From contig CAZQNO010000028.1 of assembly GCA_964594775.1 (NCBI GenBank), positions 1-33,238 of the forward strand: a DNA stretch of 33,238 bases. The letters are read 5' to 3'. The stretch comes from CAYFVU01 sp964594775 (lineage in GTDB: Bacteria; Spirochaetota; Spirochaetia; DSM-16054; Sediminispirochaetaceae). Positions 1 through 8,798 of the stretch are shown here, piece by piece. Both the position numbers and the translations under genes were made by a program. The notes beneath the pieces are model-generated. The model was not told the origin of the DNA. It did not search any database and was given only the letters and a program-made list of their open reading frames with translations. Every line of letters starts with the position of its first letter. Position 1 is the stretch's first letter.

Positions 1-661
1 TATCGAGGACCGCCGCCGGATCGTCGCCGTAGCGGTAGTACTGACTGATGGGAAGCACCCGCACCTCCGCAGCCCCGCTGTCCTCGGCGGCCCAGAGGGC
101 GAGCTGCGCGAAGCCCGGCTCAATCTCGTAGACAAAACGGTTATGGTAGGTCACCTGCCCCTCCGGCGCCAGGGCGACGGGAAAGCGGCCTTCGGATATA
201 AAGCTGCGGATGCTGTCGATGGACTCCCGTTCGAGTTTGCGGTGGGAGACCGGTACGCCTCCGAGGCGGCTGAAGACAAACTCCAGCCCCTTCCCCGCCC
301 AGAGCGGTACTCCCCGTCCGTAGAGGAAGTGGGCGTGGGGCCGCCTCGGAAGGGGTTCTCCCAAGGGTCGGCCCCGCCGCCGCATCCGCTTAGGCAGGAG
401 ATTGTTGATGAGGTAGAAGATCACCTGTGCATCGTTTACGTGGACATGCCGGAAGACGATGATCAGGCGGGAATCGCCGAGGGAGAAGCGCCGGTACTCA
501 TCGGCAAGCTGCTGCAGCCCCTCGCATCGCTCTATCCGAACTCCTAAAAGACGCCGCAGATAGAAGGGAGCGATGGCCCTCCCGAAGGCGAGCATCCCCC
601 GGTTGAATTGGGGCGGGATAAAGGAGAGGCGGTTTTCGGCATGAATTATCGTCTGCTTCAC
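1..661 (-). CDS. PlsC-like acyltransferase, partial (C-terminus beyond left edge)
   Basis: This gene runs off the left edge; about 220 residues are visible. It carries the glycerolipid acyltransferase hallmark H(x4)D at His72/Asp77 (context RHVHVND) and a PEGQ block at residues 166-169 that matches the EGT/EGQ motif of the PlsC superfamily. The family transfers acyl groups onto lysophospholipid-like acceptors at the inner membrane; the exact acceptor cannot be read here. I place the start at a GTG whose last two bases begin the TGA stop of the upstream symporter (GTGA overlap), which implies translational coupling. The residues before the H(x4)D are moderately hydrophobic but show no clear signal peptide. 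An arginine-rich stretch (about 91-107) lies between the two motifs. Family call is good; substrate unknown. Confidence 0.8.
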   Translation of the reverse strand, partial: MKQTIIHAENRLSFIPPQFNRGMLAFGRAIAPFYLRRLLGVRIERCEGLQQLADEYRRFSLGDSRLIIVFRHVHVNDAQVIFYLINNLLPKRMRRRGRPLGEPLPRRPHAHFLYGRGVPLWAGKGLEFVFSRLGGVPVSHRKLERESIDSIRSFISEGRFPVALAPEGQVTYHNRFVYEIEPGFAQLALWAAEDSGAAEVRVLPISQYYRYGDDPAAVLD

Positions 662-2019
662 GCGTGCTTCTCCTTTTCGAGAATTATCTTCTGCAGGTTC
701 TCGTAGTATGTCCGGGTGATGGGGTAGAAGGAGAGGACGATGATTCCGCCGACAAAAAAGAGCGCCGGAACGGGACCGCAGAGGAGGCGGATGCCCAAGC
801 GGGCGAGCTCGCTCTGCTCGGCATGGGGAACATAGCCGAAGATACTGAGTATCCATCCGCTCAAGCCGATGGCGACGGCCTGCCCCACCTTGGCGCTGAA
901 GGTCCACAGGCTGTAGAAGACCCCCTCCCGGCGGATGCCGTTTTTCGCGTAGTCGTCTTCGGTAACGTCGGGGATGAGGGCGTGGGGCATCACGTAGTGG
1001 GTGGCGAAGCCTATTCCTGCTATTGCCAAAAGTACATAGGTATAGGTGACGGGCTGCAGGTGGGCCGTGGCGAAGAAGAGAAGCAGTATGGCGGTGAGCA
1101 GGGCCATGCCTCCCATATAGGAGTACTTCTTCCCGATCTTCTTAGAAATAAGGACCCAGACGGGAATAAAGACGATGCTGCTTGCCAGGAGAAAGAGCAG
1201 GGCGAAGCGGAAGAGGTCCTTTGCCGCGAAAATATAGGTAAAGTAGTAGAGGAGGGCGCCCTGGATTATCGTTACCCCGGTCATATTCATGATATTCGGA
1301 AAGAGGACGAGAAGAAAGGGCTTGCTTTCAACGGCACCCCGATAGGAAGCAAAGAAACCGGCGGGCTCACCGGATGGGCTGCCGTAGGGTTCTCGAACGA
1401 GGAAGAAAGTGATCATCGCCGTTATCAGCATGACCCCCCCCATCACTCCGCCCATGACGGCCCAGCCGAGGCGGGGATTGGGCAGGAGATCGACGATGGG
1501 CAGCACCGCCCCGGCGCCGATGAAGGTCCCTATCACGGCAAAACTCATCTTGTAGCCGGCGAGGACGGTCCTCTGGTGATAGTCCCTGGTGAGTTCGGGA
1601 AGAAGGGAGGTGTAGGGGATGTTCACCACGGTATAGGCGGTGTTGAGGAGGCAGTACACTCCTGCAGCCCAGATAAAGAGGGCCCGCGGTGAGTTCATCC
1701 CCGGGGAGGTGAACATAAGGACCATGGAAATGAGAAGAAAGAAGGAGCCGTAGAAGATGTAGGGCCGCCTCCGCCCCATTCGGTGGCGGGTATTGTCCGA
1801 GAGGTAGCCGACCATGGGATCGGTAACGGCGTCCCAAATTTTTCCTATCATCATCGCCGTACCGGCAAGGCCGGCGGCCAGGTGGACCACGTCGGTAAGA
1901 AAGTAGAGGAGGTAGAAGCCGATGATGGTGAAGAAGAGGTTTCCCCCCATGTCGCAGATACCGAAACCGACTTTTGTTTTCATGGGCAGCGCCGCGGAGT
2001 TCGAATGTGCTTTTGTCAT
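658..2019 (-). CDS. GPH-family sugar:cation symporter (MelB/XynP-like MFS)
   Basis: A polytopic membrane protein of about 453 residues, the usual length for glycoside-pentoside-hexuronide:cation symporters. The N-terminus shows the family pattern: GFGICDMG, then DAVTDPMVGYLSDNTRHRMGRRRPYI, which corresponds to the conserved WDAVxDPxxGxxxDrT..xxGRxRP loop between helices 2 and 3. It probably imports a glycoside or uronide with Na+ or H+; the substrate is not readable. Two ATGs are possible, at 2025 and 2019. I prefer 2019 because a promoter-like TTGTGC-N17-TATAGT (2027-2055) ends 7 nt before it and no Shine-Dalgarno is visible, as for the next two genes. It overlaps the downstream acyltransferase start by GTGA, so the two are probably co-transcribed. 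Confidence 0.85.
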   Translation of the reverse strand: MTKAHSNSAALPMKTKVGFGICDMGGNLFFTIIGFYLLYFLTDVVHLAAGLAGTAMMIGKIWDAVTDPMVGYLSDNTRHRMGRRRPYIFYGSFFLLISMVLMFTSPGMNSPRALFIWAAGVYCLLNTAYTVVNIPYTSLLPELTRDYHQRTVLAGYKMSFAVIGTFIGAGAVLPIVDLLPNPRLGWAVMGGVMGGVMLITAMITFFLVREPYGSPSGEPAGFFASYRGAVESKPFLLVLFPNIMNMTGVTIIQGALLYYFTYIFAAKDLFRFALLFLLASSIVFIPVWVLISKKIGKKYSYMGGMALLTAILLLFFATAHLQPVTYTYVLLAIAGIGFATHYVMPHALIPDVTEDDYAKNGIRREGVFYSLWTFSAKVGQAVAIGLSGWILSIFGYVPHAEQSELARLGIRLLCGPVPALFFVGGIIVLSFYPITRTYYENLQKIILEKEKHA

Positions 2020-2026
2020 AGCCATA

Positions 2027-2055
2027 ACTATAGGCTATGAACCTGCCCGGCACAA
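2027..2055 (-). promoter_or_regulatory. Candidate leaderless promoter of the GPH symporter
   Basis: On the minus strand TTGTGC (2050-2055) and TATAGT (2027-2032) are separated by exactly 17 nt. The -10 ends 7 nt before the ATG at 2019, so transcription would begin at or next to the start codon. Confidence 0.45.
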
Positions 2056-2081
2056 CCGGAATTTTTCTTTTCCTGAAAGGC

Positions 2082-3470
2082 CTAATCGGGTCGGGCGTGC
2101 AGACCGGCCGCTTCGGCTTCCATGCTTGTAAAGATGCGCTGCAGCTTAGCGATGAGCCAGCTCATGCCCACGAGAAATGTCCCGCTTTCGGCGATGGGAA
2201 AGGCATACCACAGTGCAGGCAGACCGAAGAGTTCGCCGAGCAGATACATCGAGGGAAGAAGAAGCACGATGGTCCGGAGGACCGAAAGCAGAAGACTGGG
2301 CAGCCCTGCGCCGACGGCTTGAAAAACGTTAATCCCGATTATCGAAGGTCCTACGAAGAGGAAGCCGATGCTGATACGCCGGAGGGCCGCAGTCCCGATG
2401 GCCACCAGTTCGGGGTCCTGGTTGAACAGGGTAATGAGCGCTCCGGGAAAAAGACGAAAGAGGAGAAAACCCAGAAACATGATGCCGAAGGCCGCAAGAA
2501 CACCGTAGCGAATGGTGTGCCGCATGCGATCCGGCTTTCTTGCACCGTAGTTGTAGCCGGTGAGCGGCATGACCCCCTGTCCCAGACCGAATACGGGCAT
2601 GAAGAAAAAGGTCTGCAGACGAAAAAAGACGCCGAAGACGGCGATGGCGACGGTATTGTGGGAAGCCAGGATGAGATTCCCTCCCGCAAGCATGAAGCTT
2701 GCCAAGAGCTGCATGGACATGGCCGGCAGCCCTACCCGGTAGAGTCCCCGCAGGATTGCCGGATCGAAACGGAAGTTCCGGGGGCGCAGTTTTATTTCAT
2801 TTTTATCGCTGAACAGAATGAGAGTGACGAAGGTTCCCGATATTACCCTGGAAAATACGGTGGCATAGGCGGCTCCCTTTACTCCGAGTTCGGGAAAGGG
2901 ACCGATACCGAAAATCAGCAGAGGATCTACGCCGATGTTGATGAAGGCGCCTATGGCCATTGTCAGCATCGGGTAGAAGGTGTTTCCCTCTCCCCGGAGA
3001 ATGTTGTTGAAGATCATCGGGATGAAGAGGAAAAAGGCCCCTAAGAGAATGATCCGGATATACTCGGTACCGAGGCGCTTGAGGAGGGGATCGGCGGTAA
3101 ATATGCCGATCAGCCGTTCGGCAAAAAAGAGCCCCGTAACCGCCGAGAGGATGCCGTAGATGATGCAGAGGAGGACGGCGTGCTCTGCGATGTTTCCGGC
3201 CCGCTTCTTGTCGCCGGCGCCGAGGGTCCGGGAAATGAAGGAGGCGGCGCCCACACCGGTGCCGACCGCGACGGCTATGAGCACCATCTGTAGGGGAAAG
3301 GCAAGGGAGAGGGCCGACAACGCTTCCTTGCTCACGTGACCTACATAGATGCTGTCGACGACGTTGTAGAGGGCCTGAAAGGCCATGCCGAGCATCGATG
3401 GTACGGCGAGCTTGAAGAGGAGGGGGAGGACCGGCTGACTGCCGAGCCTCTCCGATTTTACTGCGCTCAT
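2082..3470 (-). CDS. MATE-family multidrug/Na+ exporter
   Basis: A 462-residue integral membrane protein with the two-fold repeated hydrophobic layout of MATE exporters. The N-terminal part reads PMLGMAFQALYNVVDSIYVGHV-like (residues about 25-45), followed by GVGAASFISRTLGAGDKKRA, both typical of the DinF/NorM superfamily. The second half repeats the pattern with a VGLPAMSMQLLASFMLAGGN segment. The family extrudes cationic drugs or metabolites using Na+ or H+; the true substrate is unknown. No Shine-Dalgarno precedes the ATG. Instead a promoter-like element ends 7 nt upstream, so the mRNA may be leaderless. It is separated from the symporter by only about 60 nt but has its own promoter candidate. 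Confidence 0.88.
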   Translation of the reverse strand: MSAVKSERLGSQPVLPLLFKLAVPSMLGMAFQALYNVVDSIYVGHVSKEALSALSLAFPLQMVLIAVAVGTGVGAASFISRTLGAGDKKRAGNIAEHAVLLCIIYGILSAVTGLFFAERLIGIFTADPLLKRLGTEYIRIILLGAFFLFIPMIFNNILRGEGNTFYPMLTMAIGAFINIGVDPLLIFGIGPFPELGVKGAAYATVFSRVISGTFVTLILFSDKNEIKLRPRNFRFDPAILRGLYRVGLPAMSMQLLASFMLAGGNLILASHNTVAIAVFGVFFRLQTFFFMPVFGLGQGVMPLTGYNYGARKPDRMRHTIRYGVLAAFGIMFLGFLLFRLFPGALITLFNQDPELVAIGTAALRRISIGFLFVGPSIIGINVFQAVGAGLPSLLLSVLRTIVLLLPSMYLLGELFGLPALWYAFPIAESGTFLVGMSWLIAKLQRIFTSMEAEAAGLHARPD

Positions 3471-3477
3471 GGAGGAG

Positions 3478-3506
3478 ACTGTACAGAGAAAGGAGTCGGA
3501 TTACAA
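3478..3506 (-). promoter_or_regulatory. Candidate leaderless promoter of the MATE gene
   Basis: TTGTAA (3501-3506) and TACAGT (3478-3483) on the minus strand are spaced by 17 nt. The -10 ends 7 nt before the ATG at 3470, and no ribosome binding site lies between. Confidence 0.45.
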
Positions 3507-3578
3507 GGGAGGCGGCAGTCTCGCGGCGAGGCTTGTCTTTTCCCTCGACACGCTGCAGCTGTTCAGCAAAGTGCTGAT

Positions 3579-4373
3579 CTAAGCCCGGTATTCCTTCACT
3601 ACAGAGAGCATCTCTTCCGGAATGTTACTGATGATCCCGTCAACACCGAGTTCCAGAAGTCTTCGGGCCGTTGGCGCCTCATCTATCGTCCAGGTGATGA
3701 GGGGATAGCCGGCGATTTTCTTGTCGAAAAACAGACTCCAACGATTAACTAGGTTTTTATCCGGTTTGAGTGCTGCCGGGCGGCAGATGTAGCGGCCGGC
3801 TCCTTTTCGGAAAAGCCGCGGTACCTCTCTGTGGGTGGAGTAGATAACTGCCGTGGCGATCCTTCTGTCGAAATGGCGAAGAGCTCGTATGGAGAAGGGG
3901 TTGAAGGAGGAGACCATTACCCGCCTATAGAGCTCCCGGCCTGCGATGATGTCCGCCAGTGTCTGCTCCACGGAGCCGCATTTCCTGCAGTTCGTTTTTA
4001 TCTCGATATCGTAATAGACTTTGTCGCCCATGAGGTCCAGAACCTCAGTAAGGAGGGGGATTTTTTCTCCTCTAAACTCTTCGGCGAACCACGCCCCTGC
4101 ATCGAGCTCGGCGATCGTCTCGTAGGCGGTCTCTTCGATTATCGAATCGAAGCCCGTCACCCTCTTCAAATTGAAGTCGTGGCTCACCACCAGTTCGCCG
4201 GTCTTACAGAGGTGCACGTCCAGCTCTACGCCGGGTATGCCGAAGTCGAGAACCTTCCGAAAGGCCGCCAAGGTGTTTTCCGGGGCCGATTTGCAGCAGC
4301 CCCGGTGGCCGAAGAGAAGGGGGTATTGCACCTCGGGATAGGGCCGCGTGAGTGCTCCTTGCGCTCGCTGCAT
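3579..4373 (-). CDS. Glycerophosphodiester phosphodiesterase (UgpQ-like)
   Basis: A 264-residue protein of the GDPD family, which hydrolyses deacylated phospholipids to glycerol-3-phosphate and an alcohol. All family signatures are visible: HRG at 23-25, APENT at 30-34, metal ligands in VELDVH (Glu50, Asp52), and the second catalytic His in SHD (His65). The distal barrel carries DIEIK and the terminal ITWTIDE and GVDGIISN blocks. There is no signal peptide, so a cytosolic UgpQ-like role is more likely than a periplasmic GlpQ role. No Shine-Dalgarno precedes the ATG; a -10 TACAGT ends 6 nt upstream. The nearby acyltransferase gives a loose phospholipid theme, but the genes need not share a pathway. 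Confidence 0.92.
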   Translation of the reverse strand: MQRAQGALTRPYPEVQYPLLFGHRGCCKSAPENTLAAFRKVLDFGIPGVELDVHLCKTGELVVSHDFNLKRVTGFDSIIEETAYETIAELDAGAWFAEEFRGEKIPLLTEVLDLMGDKVYYDIEIKTNCRKCGSVEQTLADIIAGRELYRRVMVSSFNPFSIRALRHFDRRIATAVIYSTHREVPRLFRKGAGRYICRPAALKPDKNLVNRWSLFFDKKIAGYPLITWTIDEAPTARRLLELGVDGIISNIPEEMLSVVKEYRA

Positions 4374-4379
4374 GGGAAG

Positions 4380-4408
4380 ACTGTAATACGGCGGGAGAGG
4401 AGATGCAA
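4380..4408 (-). promoter_or_regulatory. Candidate leaderless promoter of the GDPD gene
   Basis: TTGCAT (4403-4408) and TACAGT (4380-4385) on the minus strand are spaced by 17 nt. The -10 hexamer is identical to that of the MATE gene and ends 6 nt before the ATG at 4373. Confidence 0.45.
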
Positions 4409-4458
4409 GGGCGGACGGGACTCGGGCCGCGGACGGCCGCTAAGCCTGCCGCCGCCGA

Positions 4459-5751
4459 TCAGTAGCGGTAGGTCAGCCGCAGGTAGTAGTTGTCGTTGCG
4501 GGGATTGCGCCGCAGGTCCTCATCCGGAGGGTCTCCCAGGGTAATGTCCGCACCGGTTTCGAAACTCCAGTAGTCGCTGAGGCTGTAGGCCAGGCGGGGC
4601 GCCAAGTAGATGTCGGGAGAGAAGAAGAAGCCCACATTGAGCTGGGCCTTCAGCTTTTCGCGGAAGAAGGTCCTCTCGAAGTGTCCCACGGCGAAGGCGA
4701 TATGCTGCAGCGGCTGGGTGTGAAAGCCCTGTAGCTCCGCGGCAAGGTAATCGGCCGCATCGGGATCGACGCCGCTTTCGTGTTCTCCGTGATTGAAGAA
4801 GTAGGAGTAGACGAAGCTGAACTGTGCCAGAACGCCGCCGGGAAGATTGGTCAGCAGCTGGGTGTTCACCGTAATATCGGCGTTTTGCGCACCTATATCG
4901 CCGCCGTCGAAGTCTTCTGTGAGGGTGAAACCGAAATCCTGGCTGAGCGTGGAATTGCGGACCCGCCTCGAGTAGGCCGCACCGAAGGTATGCTTCTTTC
5001 GGTAAACCGTCTCTATTTCTGAGGAGACGGCCTTCTCCGTCTCCTCCACCTCGAAGTCGGGGCTGTGATCGGTGTACCAGCCGTACAGCAGTTGTATGTC
5101 CGCTAAGTGTCCGTAGCGGCTGTAGTGGAGGAAGATCGAGTGGGGGTTCTCCAGGATGTAGGGGTCTTCGCTCCACACTATAGTGTCCCCGCTTTCGGGA
5201 AGTTCTACGGGGCCGGGACGTTCGAGGTCCCGCCGGGAAAGGGGGACGTAGGTAATGCCGATGATGTCCTCGAAGCTCGGGTAGAGGCGAAGCTGCACAA
5301 GGGGATCGGGCCGGCGGCTGTCGTAGGGATCGTCCAGGCTGAGGAGATTCCTGCCCGAGGCGCCGACGACATTCAGCGGACCGTAGATATCGGCAAAACC
5401 GAAGGCCGCGACTTTCTGGCCGACGGTAACGTCGAACTTTTCAAAGGGAAAGAGGACGAATGCCTCCTGCAGTATATCCCACGAGTCTATGGCGTAAGCC
5501 TCCCCCACCGGCTGGACCCAGAGGGCTGAGGAGAGAACCCACTGGTAGTTCAGCGATTCGTTGTAGCCGGAGAAGCGGGGCCGCATATAGAGTCTGCTCC
5601 TCAGGTTCTCGTATCCCTCTTCGGCTTCGATGCCTCCGTAGTAGTCGTAGAAGCCGAGGAACTGAAAATCCTGGGCCCAGACCCGGCCGGAGGGGAGTGT
5701 TCCCGCACAGAGAAGAATACACAAAAGGTATACACGGTATGACTTCTTCAT
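4459..5751 (-). CDS. Outer-membrane beta-barrel protein of the MMPL/LolA-like cassette
   Basis: About 430 residues with a clear Sec signal peptide (MKKS, hydrophobic core, cleavage near VWAQ) and a body of alternating polar/aromatic strands ending in TYRY. A terminal aromatic residue is the usual beta-barrel assembly signal. Asp/Glu-rich loops and repeated short amphipathic strands support a porin-like barrel. I do not recognise a named family with certainty; it resembles the DUF1302/porin-like proteins that accompany HAE3-type exporters. I choose the ATG at 5751 because the residues from there form a standard signal peptide; an in-frame TTG at 5760 overlaps the upstream stop (TTGA) and is an alternative. 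It is the last gene of the cassette and probably its outer-membrane component. Confidence 0.75.
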   Translation of the reverse strand: MKKSYRVYLLCILLCAGTLPSGRVWAQDFQFLGFYDYYGGIEAEEGYENLRSRLYMRPRFSGYNESLNYQWVLSSALWVQPVGEAYAIDSWDILQEAFVLFPFEKFDVTVGQKVAAFGFADIYGPLNVVGASGRNLLSLDDPYDSRRPDPLVQLRLYPSFEDIIGITYVPLSRRDLERPGPVELPESGDTIVWSEDPYILENPHSIFLHYSRYGHLADIQLLYGWYTDHSPDFEVEETEKAVSSEIETVYRKKHTFGAAYSRRVRNSTLSQDFGFTLTEDFDGGDIGAQNADITVNTQLLTNLPGGVLAQFSFVYSYFFNHGEHESGVDPDAADYLAAELQGFHTQPLQHIAFAVGHFERTFFREKLKAQLNVGFFFSPDIYLAPRLAYSLSDYWSFETGADITLGDPPDEDLRRNPRNDNYYLRLTYRY

Positions 5752-5756
5752 GGCAA

Positions 5757-6542
5757 TCAATCGAACCTGCCGCTTTGGAGAAATCTCGTAGTGAAGTACC
5801 TGTCCGGTATCTCCTCGGTACTCACCTCTTCCATTATGAGCTTCGAACGGTGCCCCGTCTGCACATTGGTCATGGAAATCTTATTAGGGTAGATATGAGG
5901 ATCGAGGACGAGAAAGTTTTCCACCTTGTATACTTTCAGGAGTTTACCGCTGAGATCGAAGTACTCCCTCCGGTGGACCATATAGTTGTCCTTGCGGTAG
6001 TAGGTGACGATATGATCGTAGCCGTGGTCCTGCCGAAGTTGAAGGGTTTTCCCCTGCGCCCGCACAACGTAGCTGTCGATGCCGTCGACCACCTGGTCCG
6101 GCAGCCGTTCGAGTTTCATGTCGCGGTAATCGTTGTCGATGAGGTCCCGGTAGGTGAAGTCGCTCCCCATGAAGTAGCCTCCGCCGGAACTCTCCAGGGC
6201 TATCCGCTTAACTCTCCGTATTGCCGGCAGATAAATCCACATATTGTTCTCCCGTTCGTCGAAGAAGGAGTGCAGCAGCAGTCCCGTCCCTCGAACGGTG
6301 GGCGGAAAATCGAAAATGAAGAGCCGGTTGTTCTGCTTCCTTCCCGTATATTTCTGAAAAGCCCGGGCTTTGATCTGGCGGACATCCCCCTTCGCCGAGA
6401 TGAGCTCGACACTGAAACTCCCCTGAAGTGAGGGGATTACCAGGGTTTTCGAATTACGGAGGATGATCTGCTCGGCATCCTGTGCCGAGAGAGAAATGCT
6501 CATGAGTAAAAGCGCGGCGGCAAAAAGGACTCTCTTAGGCAT
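5757..6542 (-). CDS. Periplasmic outer membrane lipoprotein-sorting (LolA-like) protein
   Basis: A 261-residue exported protein: MPKR, a hydrophobic core and cleavage near LSAQ. The mature part contains the blocks NNMWIYLPAIRRVKRI (about 100-115) and FMGSDFTYRDL (about 124-134), which are characteristic of the LolA-like proteins annotated as outer membrane lipoprotein-sorting protein (PF17131 type). Such proteins have a half-barrel that shields hydrophobic cargo in the periplasm. A strong ribosome site, AAGGAGAG, lies 7 nt before the ATG, inside the end of the exporter gene, which it overlaps by 8 nt. The partner genes suggest that it carries lipid or lipoprotein from the exporter towards the outer membrane. 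This cargo role is inferred. Confidence 0.85.
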   Translation of the reverse strand: MPKRVLFAAALLLMSISLSAQDAEQIILRNSKTLVIPSLQGSFSVELISAKGDVRQIKARAFQKYTGRKQNNRLFIFDFPPTVRGTGLLLHSFFDERENNMWIYLPAIRRVKRIALESSGGGYFMGSDFTYRDLIDNDYRDMKLERLPDQVVDGIDSYVVRAQGKTLQLRQDHGYDHIVTYYRKDNYMVHRREYFDLSGKLLKVYKVENFLVLDPHIYPNKISMTNVQTGHRSKLIMEEVSTEEIPDRYFTTRFLQSGRFD

Positions 6543-8754
6543 CGCTGCTCTCCTTATTTAAACGATGGGGCAGAATAATCAACGGTAACAAGTATAAGCT
6601 CAGGAAAAAGGATAATACAAGGGATGTGATCAATAAAAATCCCAAACTTCTCGCTCCGCTGAAAGACGACAGGAGAAGGACGAAGAAGGAGAGAAGAGAA
6701 GTCATGAAGCTCAGAAAGATCGGAATACCGCTGTAGCCCACAACGAAGGTGAAACTCTCCTCGAGGCTCTTTACTTCCGTAAGTTGGTCCAGGGCTATGA
6801 GAGTGTGGATGCTGTAGTCGATCACCAGACCGGTGATGATCGCCACGAAAATGATGGAAAAAATGTCTATGCTGATGCCGGCCATGCTGATAAAGCCGAA
6901 GGAGATGATCATGCTGATGAAGCCGGGAAAGAGACTGATTAGCGCCAGTCCTATCCGGCGGTAGAAGACGAGTACGGTGATGAATATCAGAAAACTCCCG
7001 GCAAGGAAGGAGAGGAGCCAATTGGCACGGAGCCGCTCATGCTCCTCTCTCAGCTCCCTGGCCCCGCCGTGCAGACTCATCGTCCAGCCTTCGGGAAAAT
7101 CTGCCTCTATCTCTTCGAGGGAACGGAGAAATCGATCGAGGTCTGCGTAATTATGGTAGTAGAGCAGCCCCTTTACCGAGAAAAAGCGGTAGGAGTTGTC
7201 CAGCATCGATTCGTATTCGAGGGGGTCTACGCTGGAAGAGTAATAGAGCAGGTACTGTTCGATGAGAGCGTCGTAGAAGTCGTCGAATTCCGTGCTGGTA
7301 AGCAGGGTCTCCTCCGAGCCCATAAAGTAGTAATTCATGCGCTTGAGCACGCTGAGCAGGGAGAATGCATAGCCCGCGCCGCCTTCCTCGAGTTTCCCGT
7401 GCATATCATCGAGGCGCAGGAGGGTCTCCTTCTTCATGATCCCCATCTTCTCCCCGGTATCGATTTCGAGAAAGAAGGGAAGGGTTCCGTAGAAATCTTC
7501 ATTGATCCGTTCATCCGCCTTCCGGATGCTTGTGGATTCGGGGAGCTGTTCTATCGGGTAGGGTTCGATGGTGAGATTTTTTAGCTGGATGCCTCCCCAC
7601 AGGAGAGCGGCGGCGATGAGAAGAAAGAAGAGATAGCGGTATTTGGCGATCCACTTAAAAATGCGCCCCTGAAAATCGCGAAAACGTTTCAGCAGAGATC
7701 GCTGCTGAGGGACGAAATCTAGATAATCTATCCAAAAAAAGACTCCGCTCCAGGTAATGAGCACCGCCGCGGCGATGATGAGTCCTACCTGAAGGTGCCC
7801 CGAGCCGTTGATCAGGCTCAGAGAGAGAAATCCTGTTATCGTGGAGAGGGCGGTGAGGGTGAGGGGGAAAAAGAGACGCCGGCGGATGCTGAGGGCCGAT
7901 GCGAAACCGGCGGCGGAGCCCTCTTCTGCGGCATGCGGATGCAGCCGGTGATAGAAGTAGTGGATGAGATAGTCGCTGAGAAGGCCGAGACTGAATACGG
8001 GAATGAGCAGGATCAGCGGTGTAGGAGGAAGCCCGATATAGCGAACGAAGCCGTAGGCCACGGTCATGGCGAGGACCATGAGAAAGACCGAGACCGCCAA
8101 TGCCCGCAGACTGCGAAAGAGGGAGAAGACCAGTATGACCATCAGCGCGAGGATGGGAAAGAAGACGGCGATGTCGGTAGTGAGCTTCGCTTCCGTTTCC
8201 GCTACAATGGGGGCCTTACCGGTATACTCGAAGGGAATTGTGTCCTTCCACTCCTTTTTCAAGTCCGAGAGAAAGCGGTGGATGTCCGCCGGTCTGCTGT
8301 CGTTGCTAAAGTACAGGTAATAGAGAAGGGTATCCTGTTTTTCGTTTATGTAGGGGCTCAATTCCGGGAAATCGGGCAGCTCTTCGGACAGCCGGCGAAG
8401 ATATTCGCTGCGTATCGATTCCGTTTGGGACGGGATGGCACTGCTTACGATGATATCATCGCCCTCTGAAACCACCCTCGACACATTGAGAAGCGATTCG
8501 ACCTTTACCGCCCCGGGCATCTCGGTAAAGTCTTTATGCAGCTGTCTGAGCGGGGGAATGTCCGCGGCTTTTCTCAAAGAGAGCCCGGCCGCTTCGAGAT
8601 CGACTACTGCTATAGCTACGTTGTGCTGCGGCAGCAGCAGTTCGCCCTCCTTCTCCACGTATACGCCGTCATCCTGGTCCTGTGGAGCATGACGAAAAGC
8701 AAAGAAGAAGAGGCCGAGGGCCGCTACAAGCAGCACGAACAGGAGTTTTCTCAT
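6535..8754 (-). CDS. RND/MMPL-family exporter (HAE3 type)
   Basis: About 739 residues with the RND topology halved: an N-terminal anchor (MRKLLFVLLVAALGLFFF), a periplasmic domain, a six-helix block including GLLSDYLIHYFYHRL, then a second periplasmic domain and a second six-helix block including GLVIDYSIHTLIALDQL. The paired (S/I)DYxIH motifs in TM4-like helices are the expected proton-relay region of MMPL and hydrophobe exporters. I use the ATG at 8754, which starts directly at the membrane anchor; an in-frame TTG at 8790 would add 12 residues without clear support. It heads the cassette with the LolA-like and barrel genes and probably extracts a hydrophobic substrate from the inner membrane. 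Substrate unknown. Confidence 0.88.
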   Translation of the reverse strand: MRKLLFVLLVAALGLFFFAFRHAPQDQDDGVYVEKEGELLLPQHNVAIAVVDLEAAGLSLRKAADIPPLRQLHKDFTEMPGAVKVESLLNVSRVVSEGDDIIVSSAIPSQTESIRSEYLRRLSEELPDFPELSPYINEKQDTLLYYLYFSNDSRPADIHRFLSDLKKEWKDTIPFEYTGKAPIVAETEAKLTTDIAVFFPILALMVILVFSLFRSLRALAVSVFLMVLAMTVAYGFVRYIGLPPTPLILLIPVFSLGLLSDYLIHYFYHRLHPHAAEEGSAAGFASALSIRRRLFFPLTLTALSTITGFLSLSLINGSGHLQVGLIIAAAVLITWSGVFFWIDYLDFVPQQRSLLKRFRDFQGRIFKWIAKYRYLFFLLIAAALLWGGIQLKNLTIEPYPIEQLPESTSIRKADERINEDFYGTLPFFLEIDTGEKMGIMKKETLLRLDDMHGKLEEGGAGYAFSLLSVLKRMNYYFMGSEETLLTSTEFDDFYDALIEQYLLYYSSSVDPLEYESMLDNSYRFFSVKGLLYYHNYADLDRFLRSLEEIEADFPEGWTMSLHGGARELREEHERLRANWLLSFLAGSFLIFITVLVFYRRIGLALISLFPGFISMIISFGFISMAGISIDIFSIIFVAIITGLVIDYSIHTLIALDQLTEVKSLEESFTFVVGYSGIPIFLSFMTSLLSFFVLLLSSFSGARSLGFLLITSLVLSFFLSLYLLPLIILPHRLNKESSDA

Positions 8755-8798
8755 GCCCCATATAGTGTGGTTTTTCTCGGGAAAAAGCAAGCTTTCTC

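Noticed and set aside
143..547. Plus-strand open frame at the left edge
   Set aside because: The minus strand here encodes a protein with acyltransferase motifs H(x4)D and PEGQ, which explains the sequence.
2037..3044. Long open frame on the plus strand (335 codons)
   Set aside because: It is the reverse-strand shadow of the MATE gene, rich in Gly, Glu and Lys without any fold pattern.
3563..3577. Hairpin TCAGCA/TGCTGA next to the GDPD stop
   Set aside because: Short stem, no T-run; not enough for a terminator call.
4425..4438. GC-rich hairpin GGCCG/CGGCC after the barrel gene
   Set aside because: No T-run follows on either strand, so I do not call it a terminator.
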